64,000 nt of DNA from Sva-07 sp963793335 (GCA_963793335.1 CAWBZS010000004.1:310001-374000); one strand, 5' to 3'; shown: positions 25,248-35,350, numbered from the stretch's first letter. Notes: generated by a model from the letters alone, not told the origin. Made by a program: numbers and translations.

Positions 25248-25253
25248 TACTCT
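25248..25253 (+). promoter_or_regulatory. TACTCT hexamer before the flavin disulfide-reductase homologue
   Basis: TACTCT ends 6 bases before the GTG at 25260; leaderless -10 candidate. Confidence 0.5.
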
Positions 25254-25259
25254 GGGAGC

Positions 25260-26621
25260 GTGCCGACACGATTCCTGATCATCGGCGGCGGTCCCGCCGG
25301 CAACACCGCAGCCACCACCGCTGCCCGCTTGGGGGCCGAGGTGGTGATGGTCGAACGTGACGTGGTCGGCGGGGCGGCCCACCTCTGGGATTGCATCCCG
25401 TCCAAGTCGATGATCGCCACCGGACGCGCGATCAGCCGCACACGCGCCATCGGCGGAATGGGCCTCTCCAGCGTCGACACCGCCGTCGACGTCGACACGC
25501 TCACCGATCGCATCCAGCGCGTCGAGCACACGATGCGTGACAACACGACCCAGTTGCTCGAGAGCCAGGGCGTGCGACTCGTGCGTGGTCTGGCCCGCTT
25601 CACGGGTTCCCACACCGCTGAACTGGTCGGCCCCGGCGGCACCGAGACGGTCGAGTTCGACGCTGCCCTGGTCTCGACCGGATCGCGCCCCCGAATCCCG
25701 GACTGGTGCCAACCCGACGGCGATCGGATCCTCACCACCCGCGACTGCTACCCGCCGAAGATCTTCCCGGAGAGCATCACCGTCATCGGCTCCGGTGTCA
25801 CCGGGGTGGAGTTCGTGCACATGTTCTCGTCGTTCGGCTCGAAGGTGACGCTGGTGGTCAGCCGCCAGCAGGTGCTGCCGGGCAAGGACCCCGAGGTGGC
25901 GGCGGTGCTCGAACAGGAGTTCATGCGGCGTGGCGTGAAACTGGTGATGGGAGCGCGCGCGGAATCGATGGAACGCACCGAGGACGAGGTGATCGTGCGC
26001 TGCGACGACGGCCGATCGATCACCTCCACCCACGCCGTGCTCGCGATCGGTTCCATCCCCAACACCGAAGACGTCGGTCTCGCCGCTGCTGGTGTCGACG
26101 TCAACGACTGGGGCTACGTCGACATCAACCAACACTGCGTGACCAACGTCGAGCACATCTACGCCGCCGGCGACATCAGTGGCAAGCTACCGCTGTCGTC
26201 GGTGGCCTCGATGCAGGGGCGCAAGGTCGCCGAGCACGTGATGGGCGGCCACACCCGGAGCCACCGCCATCTCGACTACGACAAGGCTGCGTCGGCCATC
26301 TTCACCGAACCGGAGATCGCCGACGTCGGGCTCGCCGAGGCCGAGGCGTTCAGCTCCGGCCGCAAGATCCGTGTCACCAAGGTGCCGTTCTCGTCGACGG
26401 CCAAGGCGATGATCAACAACGACACCACCGGGTTCGTCAAGATCATCTCCGACCCTGCCACGGGCGAGGTGCTCGGAGGATCGATCGTCGGACGTCAAGC
26501 GGCCGAGCTGATCTCGGTGATCGCGGTGGCGGTCACCGCCGGGCTCACCGTGACCGATCTCGCCGAGAGCATCCTGGTGCACCCGGCGCTCAGCGAAGCG
26601 CTCGCCGAAGCCGCCGAGTGA
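25260..26621 (+). CDS. NAD(P)H dehydrogenase of the pyridine-nucleotide-disulfide family (LpdA/SthA-like), single active-site Cys
   Basis: A 453-residue FAD protein with N-terminal GGGPAGNT (FAD), GSGVTGVEFVHMF (NAD(P)) and IYAAGDISG (FAD ribityl) motifs, and the C-terminal dimerisation domain. The redox motif normally CLNVGC reads AAHLWDC: only the second Cys is present. This resembles mycobacterial LpdA (quinone reductase) and transhydrogenases rather than dihydrolipoyl dehydrogenase. The C-terminal His-Pro-X-X-SE (VHPALSEALAEA) is present. Likely moves electrons between NAD(P)H and quinones. Confidence 0.9.
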   Translation: MPTRFLIIGGGPAGNTAATTAARLGAEVVMVERDVVGGAAHLWDCIPSKSMIATGRAISRTRAIGGMGLSSVDTAVDVDTLTDRIQRVEHTMRDNTTQLLESQGVRLVRGLARFTGSHTAELVGPGGTETVEFDAALVSTGSRPRIPDWCQPDGDRILTTRDCYPPKIFPESITVIGSGVTGVEFVHMFSSFGSKVTLVVSRQQVLPGKDPEVAAVLEQEFMRRGVKLVMGARAESMERTEDEVIVRCDDGRSITSTHAVLAIGSIPNTEDVGLAAAGVDVNDWGYVDINQHCVTNVEHIYAAGDISGKLPLSSVASMQGRKVAEHVMGGHTRSHRHLDYDKAASAIFTEPEIADVGLAEAEAFSSGRKIRVTKVPFSSTAKAMINNDTTGFVKIISDPATGEVLGGSIVGRQAAELISVIAVAVTAGLTVTDLAESILVHPALSEALAEAAE

Positions 26622-26675
26622 GGCGTCCCTCCCGTCCGGAGGCGCTCGATCTGTGCCCGCTGTGTTCCGGCATCC

Positions 26676-26752
26676 GGGACGTATGTGGCGCAGATCGTGC
26701 GGTGGGACGTATGTGGCGCAGATCGGGTGGTGGGACGTATGTGGCGCAGATC
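26676..26752. repeat. Three 28-base direct repeats (21-base core, 7-base spacers)
   Basis: The 21-base core, containing GACGTATGTGGCGCAG, is identical at 26676-26696, 26704-26724 and 26732-26752. Spacers are GTGCGGT and GGGTGGT. The array lies between two convergent genes and its last two bases overlap the end of the Lrp gene. Too short and too few for CRISPR. Could be a protein-binding array or a slippage-made repeat; function unknown. Confidence 0.85.
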
Positions 26753-27215
26753 AGGCGGGGTGGCCGGCGCCGGTTGCGCCGAGGTGCATCGGACGTTGTG
26801 GCACCGGCGAGCTGGTGACGATGTTCGTGGTCGAGTCACCCTTCTCCCAGAGTGGCTGGAGCAGCTCCTCGAGGTGGCGGGCGCTCCGAACGCGGGCTCG
26901 GATCACGTGTGACTCCGAGCCGGTGACGCGGTTCGCTTCGATCACCTCGGGGATTCCTCGGATCATGTCGTCGACGCCGCTGGCTCGCCCGGGCGCATTG
27001 AGCCGCACGATGCTCAGGATCGGGAACCCGAGGGCCTCGTAGTCGAGCACGGCGCGGTAGCCGCGAATGATGCCGGCCTCTTCGAGCTTGCGGACGCGTT
27101 CTGCGACCGCAGGCGCAGTCAGTCCGATCCGCTCGCCGAGTTCGCGAAACGACATGCGACCGTCGACCTGCAGCAGATCGAGGAGCTCGCGGTTGATGTC
27201 ATCCAGGAGAAACAT
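26751..27215 (-). CDS. Lrp/AsnC-family transcriptional regulator
   Basis: A 154-residue regulator. Residues 1-60 form the helix-turn-helix (DDINRELLDLLQVDGRMSFREL, then LTAPAVAERVRKLEEAGIIRGYRA). Residues about 65-140 form the ligand-binding RAM domain with the conserved VTGSESHVI, read here as the GxxD-like site. It should bind amino acids and control genes near it. The ATG at 27215 faces a 129-base AT-rich region shared with a divergent small gene, its most likely target. Confidence 0.92.
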   Translation of the reverse strand: MFLLDDINRELLDLLQVDGRMSFRELGERIGLTAPAVAERVRKLEEAGIIRGYRAVLDYEALGFPILSIVRLNAPGRASGVDDMIRGIPEVIEANRVTGSESHVIRARVRSARHLEELLQPLWEKGDSTTNIVTSSPVPQRPMHLGATGAGHPA

Positions 27216-27330
27216 GCTGATCCAATCAATCGAATGTCATTGACCCAATATGCTAACGAAAGCAAAGCACCGATGAGCAAACTGTCTTGTGAAACATGGT
27301 GATCATGGTGGATTGCGGGCGCAAGTTCTT

Positions 27331-27336
27331 TAGCAT
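27331..27336 (+). promoter_or_regulatory. TAGCAT hexamer before the small gene divergent from Lrp
   Basis: TAGCAT ends 8 bases before the ATG at 27345. The region 27216-27344 between the two divergent genes is distinctly richer in A and T than its surroundings, as expected for an Lrp-bound promoter. Confidence 0.5.
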
Positions 27337-27344
27337 TGATCGAC

Positions 27345-27503
27345 ATGAAAGCACACACGAACGCCGCATTCCAGCAACTGGTGGAGGCATGGAACCGCCG
27401 CAGCGACGCTCGCCGGACCAACGTCGACATCGCCGAGGACGCGCGCAATCAGCGCGACATCGGTTTCGCGCGCGCCGCATCGGTCGGCCCGTTCGTCGGC
27501 TGA
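27345..27503 (+). CDS. Small hypothetical protein, 52 residues, divergent from Lrp regulator
   Basis: Below usual size thresholds. The frame starts at ATG 27345, 8 bases after TAGCAT, and ends at TGA 27501-27503. The product begins MKAHTNAAFQQLVEAWNRRS, an amphipathic helix, followed by charged DIAEDARNQRD and ends in SVGPFVG. It has balanced charge, no signal peptide and good codon use (G or C in most third positions). Its position opposite an Lrp-family gene suggests it is the regulated target. Function unknown. Confidence 0.6.
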   Translation: MKAHTNAAFQQLVEAWNRRSDARRTNVDIAEDARNQRDIGFARAASVGPFVG

Positions 27504-27544
27504 CTCCCGGGTGGTGAACGGGGCGAACGCCCCCACCGCTCACC

Positions 27545-29317
<1,773 letters not shown>

Positions 29318-29324
29318 GGATGCC

Positions 29325-29330
29325 AATGTA
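29325..29330 (-). promoter_or_regulatory. TACATT hexamer before the biotin carboxylase gene
   Basis: On the minus strand TACATT ends 7 bases before the GTG at 29317, within the 19-base gap to birA, so the divergent genes must share promoter DNA. Confidence 0.5.
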
Positions 29331-29336
29331 GGTCCC

Positions 29337-30113
29337 GTGAGCACCGCCGGAGACATCTGGGCTTCGATGGCCTGGCCATCGGGATGGCGCGTTCGTCACG
29401 TCGACGAGACCGCCAGCACCAATACCGATCTGCTCGACGAGGTAGCGGCAGGTGACGCAGGGCCGGGCTCCGTGCTCGTGGCGGACCATCAGACTGCGGG
29501 ACGGGGGCGCCTCGACCGCCGATGGGAGGCGCCCGCTGGGGCCAACCTGCTGGTGTCGCTGGCACTCGGACCGGTACCTGAGGTCCCCGCGGAGATCACC
29601 CAGCGGGTGGGCGTCGCCGCGCTGCATGCCAGCCGTCGCCTTCTCGGCCCCGACGCCATGCTCGGATTGAAGTGGCCGAATGATCTGCTGCTCGACGGCC
29701 GCAAGCTGGCTGGCATCCTCGCCCAGCGATCGTCGAGCGAGGACGTCGTTGTGGTCGGCCTCGGACTGAACGTGCAGTGGGCCCCCGACGGTGCTGCGGC
29801 GCTCGTCGATGCGACACCCGCCGACGGCTCGACCAGGTCAGCAGCTTCGCCGTCGCCCCACCCCGCAGAGGTGCTCCACGGCGTGCTCGAAGCACTCGAC
29901 GCGCTCGCATCGGTGGGCAACGACGAGCGTGCGGAGGCGTATCGACGCGAATTGATCACCCTCGGCCAAGAGGTTCGTGTCGAGTTGCCCGACGGGTCGG
30001 TGCTGCTCGGGCAGGCACTCGACGTCGATCGATTCGGTCGACTGGTCGTGGAGTCGTCGGGTGTGCGCCGTGCGCTCGACGTCGGTGACGTGGTTCACGT
30101 TCGCCCTGTGTGA
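29337..30113 (+). CDS. birA: Biotin--[acetyl-CoA-carboxylase] ligase
   Basis: A 258-residue ligase without the N-terminal DNA-binding domain of E. coli BirA (monofunctional). Motifs: STNTDLLDE, the biotinyl-AMP loop AGRGRLDRRW, LKWPNDLLLDGRKLAGIL, and a C-terminal SH3-like domain (GQEVRVELPDGSVLLGQALDVD). It attaches biotin to the carrier Lys of the carboxylase encoded on the opposite strand. The GTG at 29337 is 19 bases from the carboxylase start, an arrangement that could allow balanced expression. Confidence 0.94.
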   Translation: MSTAGDIWASMAWPSGWRVRHVDETASTNTDLLDEVAAGDAGPGSVLVADHQTAGRGRLDRRWEAPAGANLLVSLALGPVPEVPAEITQRVGVAALHASRRLLGPDAMLGLKWPNDLLLDGRKLAGILAQRSSSEDVVVVGLGLNVQWAPDGAAALVDATPADGSTRSAASPSPHPAEVLHGVLEALDALASVGNDERAEAYRRELITLGQEVRVELPDGSVLLGQALDVDRFGRLVVESSGVRRALDVGDVVHVRPV

Positions 30114-30137
30114 CGCACTGGCCAGGTGGAACGCCAC

Positions 30138-30143
30138 TAGCGT
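30138..30143 (+). promoter_or_regulatory. TAGCGT hexamer before the LCP gene
   Basis: TAGCGT ends 8 bases before the ATG at 30152; same hexamer as before the polymerase and GlsB genes. Confidence 0.45.
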
Positions 30144-30151
30144 CGCCTCAC

Positions 30152-31156
30152 ATGGCAGGCCGTTCACAGCACCCCAAGCGGCGGAGCTCTGCGCCGCTCG
30201 CCATGGTGTTGGCGGCCTTCGTGGGCGTGTTCGGTGCGGTTGGAGTGATCCGTGCGGCTGACGACCGCACCGACAGCATCGACCGGATCGAAGGCCTCGA
30301 GTTGGCGCTGACCGCGCAGGACGGCCCCGCCAGGAACTACTTGTTGATCGGCTCCGACAGTCGGGAGAACGCCGACCCGAGCGCCGAGGACTTCGGCTCG
30401 ATCGGGGACGACGTCGAGGTCACCGGCCGCCGGTCGGACACGATCATGATTCTTCGCCAGGAAGCCGACGGCAACGGCGCGTCGATCGTGAGCCTGCCGC
30501 GCGACCTCTGGGTCGACATCCCCGGCCGCAGTGAGCCTGCCCGCATCAACTCCGCCTACAGCGACGGGACCGGCGTGCTGGCCGAGACGATCACCCGGGA
30601 GCTGGGCATTCCGATCCACCACGTCGTCGACATCGACTTCACTGGGTTCAAGGACCTGGTCGACGCCGTCGGCGGCACCAACGTGTGCTTCGAGTACCCG
30701 ACGCGAGATTTCAACACCGGGCTGGATCAGCAACCGGGCTGCCGGACCCTCGATGGTCTCGAGTCGTTGCAGTACGCCCGCAGCCGCTACTTCGAGGAGT
30801 TCCGCGACGGCGCATGGCGAACCGACCCTCGCTCGGACCTCGGTCGCATCGAGCGCCAACAGAGCTTTCTGCAGCAGACCGCCGACGGAACGATTGCGCA
30901 GCTGCAATCCGACCCGTTCCTCGCCTCCGAGTTGATCGAGGCCGGCACGGCTGCGGTCAGCATGGACCCCGGCCTCGATCCGGTCGGCGCAGCCGGCACG
31001 CTGCGAAAGGCCTTCAGCACCGGACTGAACAAGTATCAACTCCCGGTGGTCGGCGTCGACCGCAACGGTGCCGCGGTGCTGCTGCTGGGCGACGGTGCCG
31101 AGCCGATCCTCGACTACTTCCGCGGCGTCGGCCCTCCGCCGCCGATCGAGCCCTGA
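30152..31156 (+). CDS. LytR-CpsA-Psr (LCP) family cell-wall glycopolymer transferase
   Basis: A 334-residue membrane-anchored protein. Basic N-terminus, then one transmembrane helix (LAMVLAAFVGVFGAVGVI), then an extracellular LCP domain with GSDSREN, RSDTIMIL, SLPRDLWVDIP and ARINSAY, the Arg/Asp residues that bind polyprenyl pyrophosphate. It would attach glycopolymers to peptidoglycan. It directly precedes the dTDP-rhamnose genes, which suggests the polymer contains rhamnose. Confidence 0.93.
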   Translation: MAGRSQHPKRRSSAPLAMVLAAFVGVFGAVGVIRAADDRTDSIDRIEGLELALTAQDGPARNYLLIGSDSRENADPSAEDFGSIGDDVEVTGRRSDTIMILRQEADGNGASIVSLPRDLWVDIPGRSEPARINSAYSDGTGVLAETITRELGIPIHHVVDIDFTGFKDLVDAVGGTNVCFEYPTRDFNTGLDQQPGCRTLDGLESLQYARSRYFEEFRDGAWRTDPRSDLGRIERQQSFLQQTADGTIAQLQSDPFLASELIEAGTAAVSMDPGLDPVGAAGTLRKAFSTGLNKYQLPVVGVDRNGAAVLLLGDGAEPILDYFRGVGPPPPIEP

Positions 31157-31193
31157 TCGTTGTCGCGCCTGGCGTCCTACACTCGGCATCGAC

Positions 31194-32273
31194 ATGAAGG
31201 CACTCATTCTCGCCGGCGGCGCCGGGACCCGGCTGCGTCCGATCACCCATACTCGGGCGAAGCAACTCGTTCCCGTCGCCAACACGCCGATCCTCCACTA
31301 CGGCATCCGCTCGATGGTGGCGGCCGGCATCACCGAGCTGGGCGTGATCGTCGGCGACACGCGCGACGAGGTGATGGCCGATCTCGGCGACGGCTCGCAG
31401 TTCGGTGCGTCGATCACCTTCATCCCCCAGGACGAGCCACTCGGGCTCGCGCATTGCGTGCTGATCGCACACGACTTCCTCGGTGACGACGACTTCGTGA
31501 TGTACCTCGGCGACAACTTGCTCGAACAGGACCTCGAGGCATTCATCGCGGCGTTCACCAGCGCGCGAGACGGCGACCAGCCACCGTCCGCGCAGATCCT
31601 GCTCAAGGAGGTGAGCGATCCGCATCGGTTCGGCATCGCCTCGCTCGACGGTGACAACCACGTGGTGCACCTCGTCGAGAAGCCGGCCGAGCCGCCGTCG
31701 AATCTGGCCCTGGTGGGTGTGTATCTCTTCGACCACGAGATCCACGAAGCCGTTGCAGCGATCGAGCCATCCGACCGGGGCGAGTTGGAGATCACCGATG
31801 CCATCCAGTGGTTGATCGATCACGGGCGCCGGGTGCGCACCGAGATCCTCACCGGGTGGTGGATCGACACGGGCAAGCTCACCCCGCTGCTCGAAGCCAA
31901 CCGCTTGATCCTCGAAACGATCGCCACCAGGATCGACGGCAGTGTCGACGCCGACTCGTTCATCGATGGTCGTGTGGTCGTGGAGGCGGGGGCGGAGATC
32001 ATCAACTCGACCATCCGTGGTCCGGTTGCCATCGGGGCCGGTACCAAGATCATCGACAGCTTCGTCGGACCGTTCAGCGCAATCGGTGCCGAGTGTGAGG
32101 TTCGTCAGTCCGAGATCGAACATTCGGTGATGATGGAGCGCAGCCAGGTGATCGACATCCCTCGACTCGAGGACAGCTTGATCGGCAGCGATGCAGTTGT
32201 CTCGCGAACCAAGCGCAAGCCGCGTGCGATTCGTCTGATGGTCGGCGACCATTGCCAGATCGACGTCGAATGA
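31194..32273 (+). CDS. rmlA: Glucose-1-phosphate thymidylyltransferase, long form (StrD/RmlA-like)
   Basis: A 359-residue nucleotidyltransferase. N-terminal LILAGGAGTRLRPITHTRAKQ (catalytic signature), GDNLLEQD, and EKPAEPPSNLALVGVYLF are the RmlA core. The C-terminal 110 residues form a left-handed beta-helix of hexapeptides, as in StrD-type enzymes and unlike short RmlA (about 290). It makes dTDP-glucose from dTTP and glucose-1-phosphate. Its TGA overlaps the ATG of the epimerase (ATGA). A TACACT lies 10 bases before the ATG. Confidence 0.92.
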   Translation: MKALILAGGAGTRLRPITHTRAKQLVPVANTPILHYGIRSMVAAGITELGVIVGDTRDEVMADLGDGSQFGASITFIPQDEPLGLAHCVLIAHDFLGDDDFVMYLGDNLLEQDLEAFIAAFTSARDGDQPPSAQILLKEVSDPHRFGIASLDGDNHVVHLVEKPAEPPSNLALVGVYLFDHEIHEAVAAIEPSDRGELEITDAIQWLIDHGRRVRTEILTGWWIDTGKLTPLLEANRLILETIATRIDGSVDADSFIDGRVVVEAGAEIINSTIRGPVAIGAGTKIIDSFVGPFSAIGAECEVRQSEIEHSVMMERSQVIDIPRLEDSLIGSDAVVSRTKRKPRAIRLMVGDHCQIDVE

Positions 32274-32836
32274 GTGTCGTCGACTTCGCGGTGCGAGCAG
32301 GCACGATCGACGGCCTGGTGATCGTGACGATGAAGCAGGTCACCGACGAGCGTGGGACGGTCCGCGAACTGTTCCGCCGGTCGGCGTTCGAGGAGGCCGG
32401 GGCGTCGTTCGGGCGGATCGAACAGGTCAATGTCACGCTGACCCACCTGGGGAGTGTGCGCGGGATGCACGCCGAGCAGATGACCAAGCTCGTGGCGGTC
32501 GCCCACGGAATCGCCCGCGGCGTGTACGTCGATGTTCGCCTCGACTCGCCCACCTTCGGGCTCGTCGACGAGGTCGACCTCGTGCCCGGCGTCCAGATCC
32601 TCGCGCCGAGCGGTGTGGCCAACGGGTTCCAAGCGCTCGCCGAAGGCACGCAGTACGCCTACTGCTTCGACAACGAGTGGGAATCCGGTATGCCCGGTTC
32701 GGCGTTCACCCCACTCGATCCGCTCGTCGTCGACCGGTGGCCGCTGCCGATCGATCCCGACGATCCAGCGCAGGTCTCCGTGAAGGACCGCTCCGCCCCC
32801 ACGTTCGCCCAACTCAGTCAGCGAGGGACGTCATGA
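32270..32836 (+). CDS. rmlC: dTDP-4-dehydrorhamnose 3,5-epimerase family protein
   Basis: A 188-residue cupin of the RmlC family. The catalytic-base His lies in VRGMHAEQ (usual RGLHYQ). A second conserved block normally PxGFAHGF reads APSGVANGF, so its His is Asn here, and the sequence is a divergent RmlC. It would epimerise dTDP-4-keto-6-deoxyglucose. Starts inside the stop of rmlA and its own stop overlaps the rmlB start (ATGA), so the three genes are translationally coupled. Confidence 0.85.
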   Translation: MSVVDFAVRAGTIDGLVIVTMKQVTDERGTVRELFRRSAFEEAGASFGRIEQVNVTLTHLGSVRGMHAEQMTKLVAVAHGIARGVYVDVRLDSPTFGLVDEVDLVPGVQILAPSGVANGFQALAEGTQYAYCFDNEWESGMPGSAFTPLDPLVVDRWPLPIDPDDPAQVSVKDRSAPTFAQLSQRGTS

Positions 32837-33798
32837 AGCTCTTCGTCACCGGCGCTGCTGGATTCATCGGCTCGAACTACGTGCGCCATGTCCTCGCCAC
32901 CACCGACCATTCGGTCACGATCTACGACTCGCTCACGTACGCAGGCAATCTCGCCAGCATTCGCGATGTGCTCGACGACACCCGCGCCGAGTTCGTCCAC
33001 GCAGACATCTGTGATGCCGACGACGTCGCTCGATCGATGGACGGCCACGACGCCGTGGTGCACTTCGCCGCCGAGAGCCACGTCGACCGCTCGATCGCCG
33101 ATGGCTCGACGTTCATCCGAACCAACTGCATGGGCACCAACGTGCTGTGTGACGTGGCGAACACCGTCGGGATCGGCAAGTTCCTCCACATCTCCACCGA
33201 CGAGGTGTACGGCTCGGTCGAGGTGGGCTCGTCGGTCGAAACCGATGTCCTGGCTCCTCGCTCGCCGTACTCGGCAGCGAAGGCCGGCTCCGATTTGATC
33301 GCGCTGTCGTACTTCTCCACCTATGGGCTTCCCGTGGTCGTCACGCGCTGTTCGAACAACTACGGGCCGTATCAGTTTCCGGAGAAGGTCATTCCGCTCT
33401 TCACCACCAACCTGCTCGACGGCAAGCAGGTACCGCTGTACGGCGATGGTCTCAACGTGCGCGACTGGATCCACGTCGAGGATCACAACATCGCGGCGCA
33501 TCTCGTGCTGGAGCAGGGTGCAGCGGGCGAGATCTACAACATCGGTGCCGGCAACGAGGTCACCAACGTCGAGCTGACCCACCGCCTGCTCGAGTTGACC
33601 GGCCGTGACGAGTCGTTCATCCGTCCGGTCGAGGACCGCCTCGGTCACGACCGGCGCTACTCGGTCGACATCGACAAGGTCGCTGCGCTCGGTTGGGCGT
33701 TGAGCCGATCGTTCGACGACTCGCTCGCTGCGACGGTCGACTGGTACCGAGATCACCGCGACTGGTGGGAGCCGCTGAAGGCGAAGGCCGGGCTCTGA
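32833..33798 (+). CDS. rmlB: dTDP-glucose 4,6-dehydratase
   Basis: A 321-residue short-chain dehydrogenase/reductase. N-terminal Rossmann motif TGAAGFIGSN, the DSLTYAGN and FAAESHVDRSI signatures specific for RmlB, the STDEVYGS segment with Asp/Glu, and the catalytic Tyr-X3-Lys in SPYSAAKAG. Converts dTDP-glucose to dTDP-4-keto-6-deoxyglucose using bound NAD. Coupled to rmlC by a 4-base overlap and followed by rmlD 24 bases later. Confidence 0.95.
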   Translation: MKLFVTGAAGFIGSNYVRHVLATTDHSVTIYDSLTYAGNLASIRDVLDDTRAEFVHADICDADDVARSMDGHDAVVHFAAESHVDRSIADGSTFIRTNCMGTNVLCDVANTVGIGKFLHISTDEVYGSVEVGSSVETDVLAPRSPYSAAKAGSDLIALSYFSTYGLPVVVTRCSNNYGPYQFPEKVIPLFTTNLLDGKQVPLYGDGLNVRDWIHVEDHNIAAHLVLEQGAAGEIYNIGAGNEVTNVELTHRLLELTGRDESFIRPVEDRLGHDRRYSVDIDKVAALGWALSRSFDDSLAATVDWYRDHRDWWEPLKAKAGL

Positions 33799-33822
33799 GG
33801 CGAGCGCGATGAGGGTCACGAG

Positions 33823-34668
33823 ATGAAGGTGGTCGTCACCGGCGCCGCCGGCCAGCTCGGTGTCGACGTGGTCGACCACTGCAGTGCGCAGGGTGACGTC
33901 GTCGTCGCGGTCGATCGGTCGAGACTCGACATCACGGATGCAGCCGCCGTCGAGGCGCTGTTGACCTCGGAGCGTCCTGATGCGGTGATCAACGCCGCGG
34001 CGTACACCGCGGTCGACGCCTGCGAGTCCGACCAGTCGACGGCGTTCGCCGTCAACGCCAACGCCGTCGGCTTTCTGTCAGCGGCATGCGAGTCGCTCGG
34101 CGCGCACCTCGTGCACGTCAGCACCGACTACGTGTTCGATGGCGCGCTCGACCGTCCCTATCGGGAGGACGACACGACCAACCCGCAGTCGGTCTACGGG
34201 CAGTCGAAGCTCGCCGGCGAGGTCGCTGCCGGGCCGGCTGCGGCGATCGCACGGACCTCCTGGGTCTGCGGCGAGCACGGCAACAACATGGTCAAGCTCG
34301 TGCTCCGACTCGCTGCCGATCCGGATCAGGCACTGGCCTTCGTCGACGACCAGCGAGGGCATCCGACGTTCACCGCCGACCTCGCGCCGGCACTGCGGAC
34401 GCTCGCCGCCGACCGACGGGCGGGGATTCATCACGTGACCAACTCGGGTGCGGTGAGCTGGTACGAGTTCGTGCGTGAGATCCTGACCGCCGCCGGGCAC
34501 GACCCGAACCGGGTGCGACCGATCGCCACTGCGGATCTCGATCCTCCGCGTCCGGCACCTCGCCCGGCGAACAGCGTGCTCGAGAACGCAGCCTGGCGAT
34601 CCGCCGGCTACCGGGCGTTGCGCAACTTCCGCGAGCCACTCGCGGAGCTCGTCGCCACGCTCACGTAG
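33823..34668 (+). CDS. rmlD: dTDP-4-dehydrorhamnose reductase
   Basis: A 281-residue reductase. VVTGAAGQLGVDVVDH is the nucleotide-binding loop, INAAAYTAVDACE and STDYVFDG are RmlD hallmarks, and YGQSKLAGE carries the Tyr-X3-Lys pair. It reduces the keto sugar to dTDP-L-rhamnose, completing the pathway encoded by the four rml genes. The operon order A-C-B-D downstream of the LCP gene argues for a role in cell-wall polysaccharide. Confidence 0.95.
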   Translation: MKVVVTGAAGQLGVDVVDHCSAQGDVVVAVDRSRLDITDAAAVEALLTSERPDAVINAAAYTAVDACESDQSTAFAVNANAVGFLSAACESLGAHLVHVSTDYVFDGALDRPYREDDTTNPQSVYGQSKLAGEVAAGPAAAIARTSWVCGEHGNNMVKLVLRLAADPDQALAFVDDQRGHPTFTADLAPALRTLAADRRAGIHHVTNSGAVSWYEFVREILTAAGHDPNRVRPIATADLDPPRPAPRPANSVLENAAWRSAGYRALRNFREPLAELVATLT

Positions 34669-34675
34669 GCCGAGC

Positions 34676-35329
34676 TCAGAGCTCGTCGGCGATCGCGAGG
34701 AACTCCCGGGCGGCGTCGACGCCGTGCAGTGTGATGTCGTCGCGCCGAATCGTGTTCCAGTGCGCACGGTCCATCACGAACTCGAGTTCGACGTCGGGCT
34801 CGTCGCGTCGGAGTGCGCGTCGCCGACCGGTCTCGGTGTAGCCGAGGGATCTCGTCACGCCCAACGAGGGCGCGTTGTCGTGCCAGGCTGCGGTGCGTGC
34901 CAGTTCGGCGCCGAGGCCGTCGAACGCCAACGTCAGTGCGGCCGAGCGGAACTCCTTGCCGAAGCCCTGTCCATGGAACTCCCGACCCAACCACGACCCG
35001 GTGGTGACCTGCCGAAGCGTGCCGAAGTGATCGGCGCCCACGTCGCACAGCCCGATGACGGCACCGTCGACCAGCACGGCGAACTGGAGGTTCCAGTGGT
35101 CGACACGGACGCCAGCTCGCGTGCTCCAGTAGAACCGCATGGCCTCATGCTCCATCTGCGGCGACGGCAGGTCGGTCCACGGGATCATGAATGGCATCAT
35201 CGCCGGGTCGTGGACGCCTCGCACGGCAACGTCGACGACCTGGTGCGCGAGTTCGTCGTCGAGGTAGTGCAGCGTGAGCCGCGGCGTGCGCACCTCGAGT
35301 CCGAAGAGGGGCCAGTGGACGTTCGCCAT
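34676..35329 (-). CDS. GNAT-family N-acetyltransferase (RimJ/RimL type)
   Basis: A 217-residue acetyltransferase. The N-terminal LEVRTPRLTLHYLDDE is typical of the RimJ/RimL branch, followed by a central beta sheet (GAVIGLCDVGADHF) and the acetyl-CoA binding segment around GSWLGREFHGQGFGKEFRSAAL, where Q/R-x-x-G-x-G/A is visible. It would acetylate amino-termini or small substrates. ATG at 35329 chosen as the first residue before the conserved block. Converges with rmlD. Confidence 0.9.
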   Translation of the reverse strand: MANVHWPLFGLEVRTPRLTLHYLDDELAHQVVDVAVRGVHDPAMMPFMIPWTDLPSPQMEHEAMRFYWSTRAGVRVDHWNLQFAVLVDGAVIGLCDVGADHFGTLRQVTTGSWLGREFHGQGFGKEFRSAALTLAFDGLGAELARTAAWHDNAPSLGVTRSLGYTETGRRRALRRDEPDVELEFVMDRAHWNTIRRDDITLHGVDAAREFLAIADEL

Positions 35330-35350
35330 CTGCCGAGTGTCGCAGACCCC

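Noticed and set aside
26676..26752. CRISPR array
   Set aside because: Only three repeats with 7-base spacers and no cas gene; CRISPR spacers are about 30 bases or longer.
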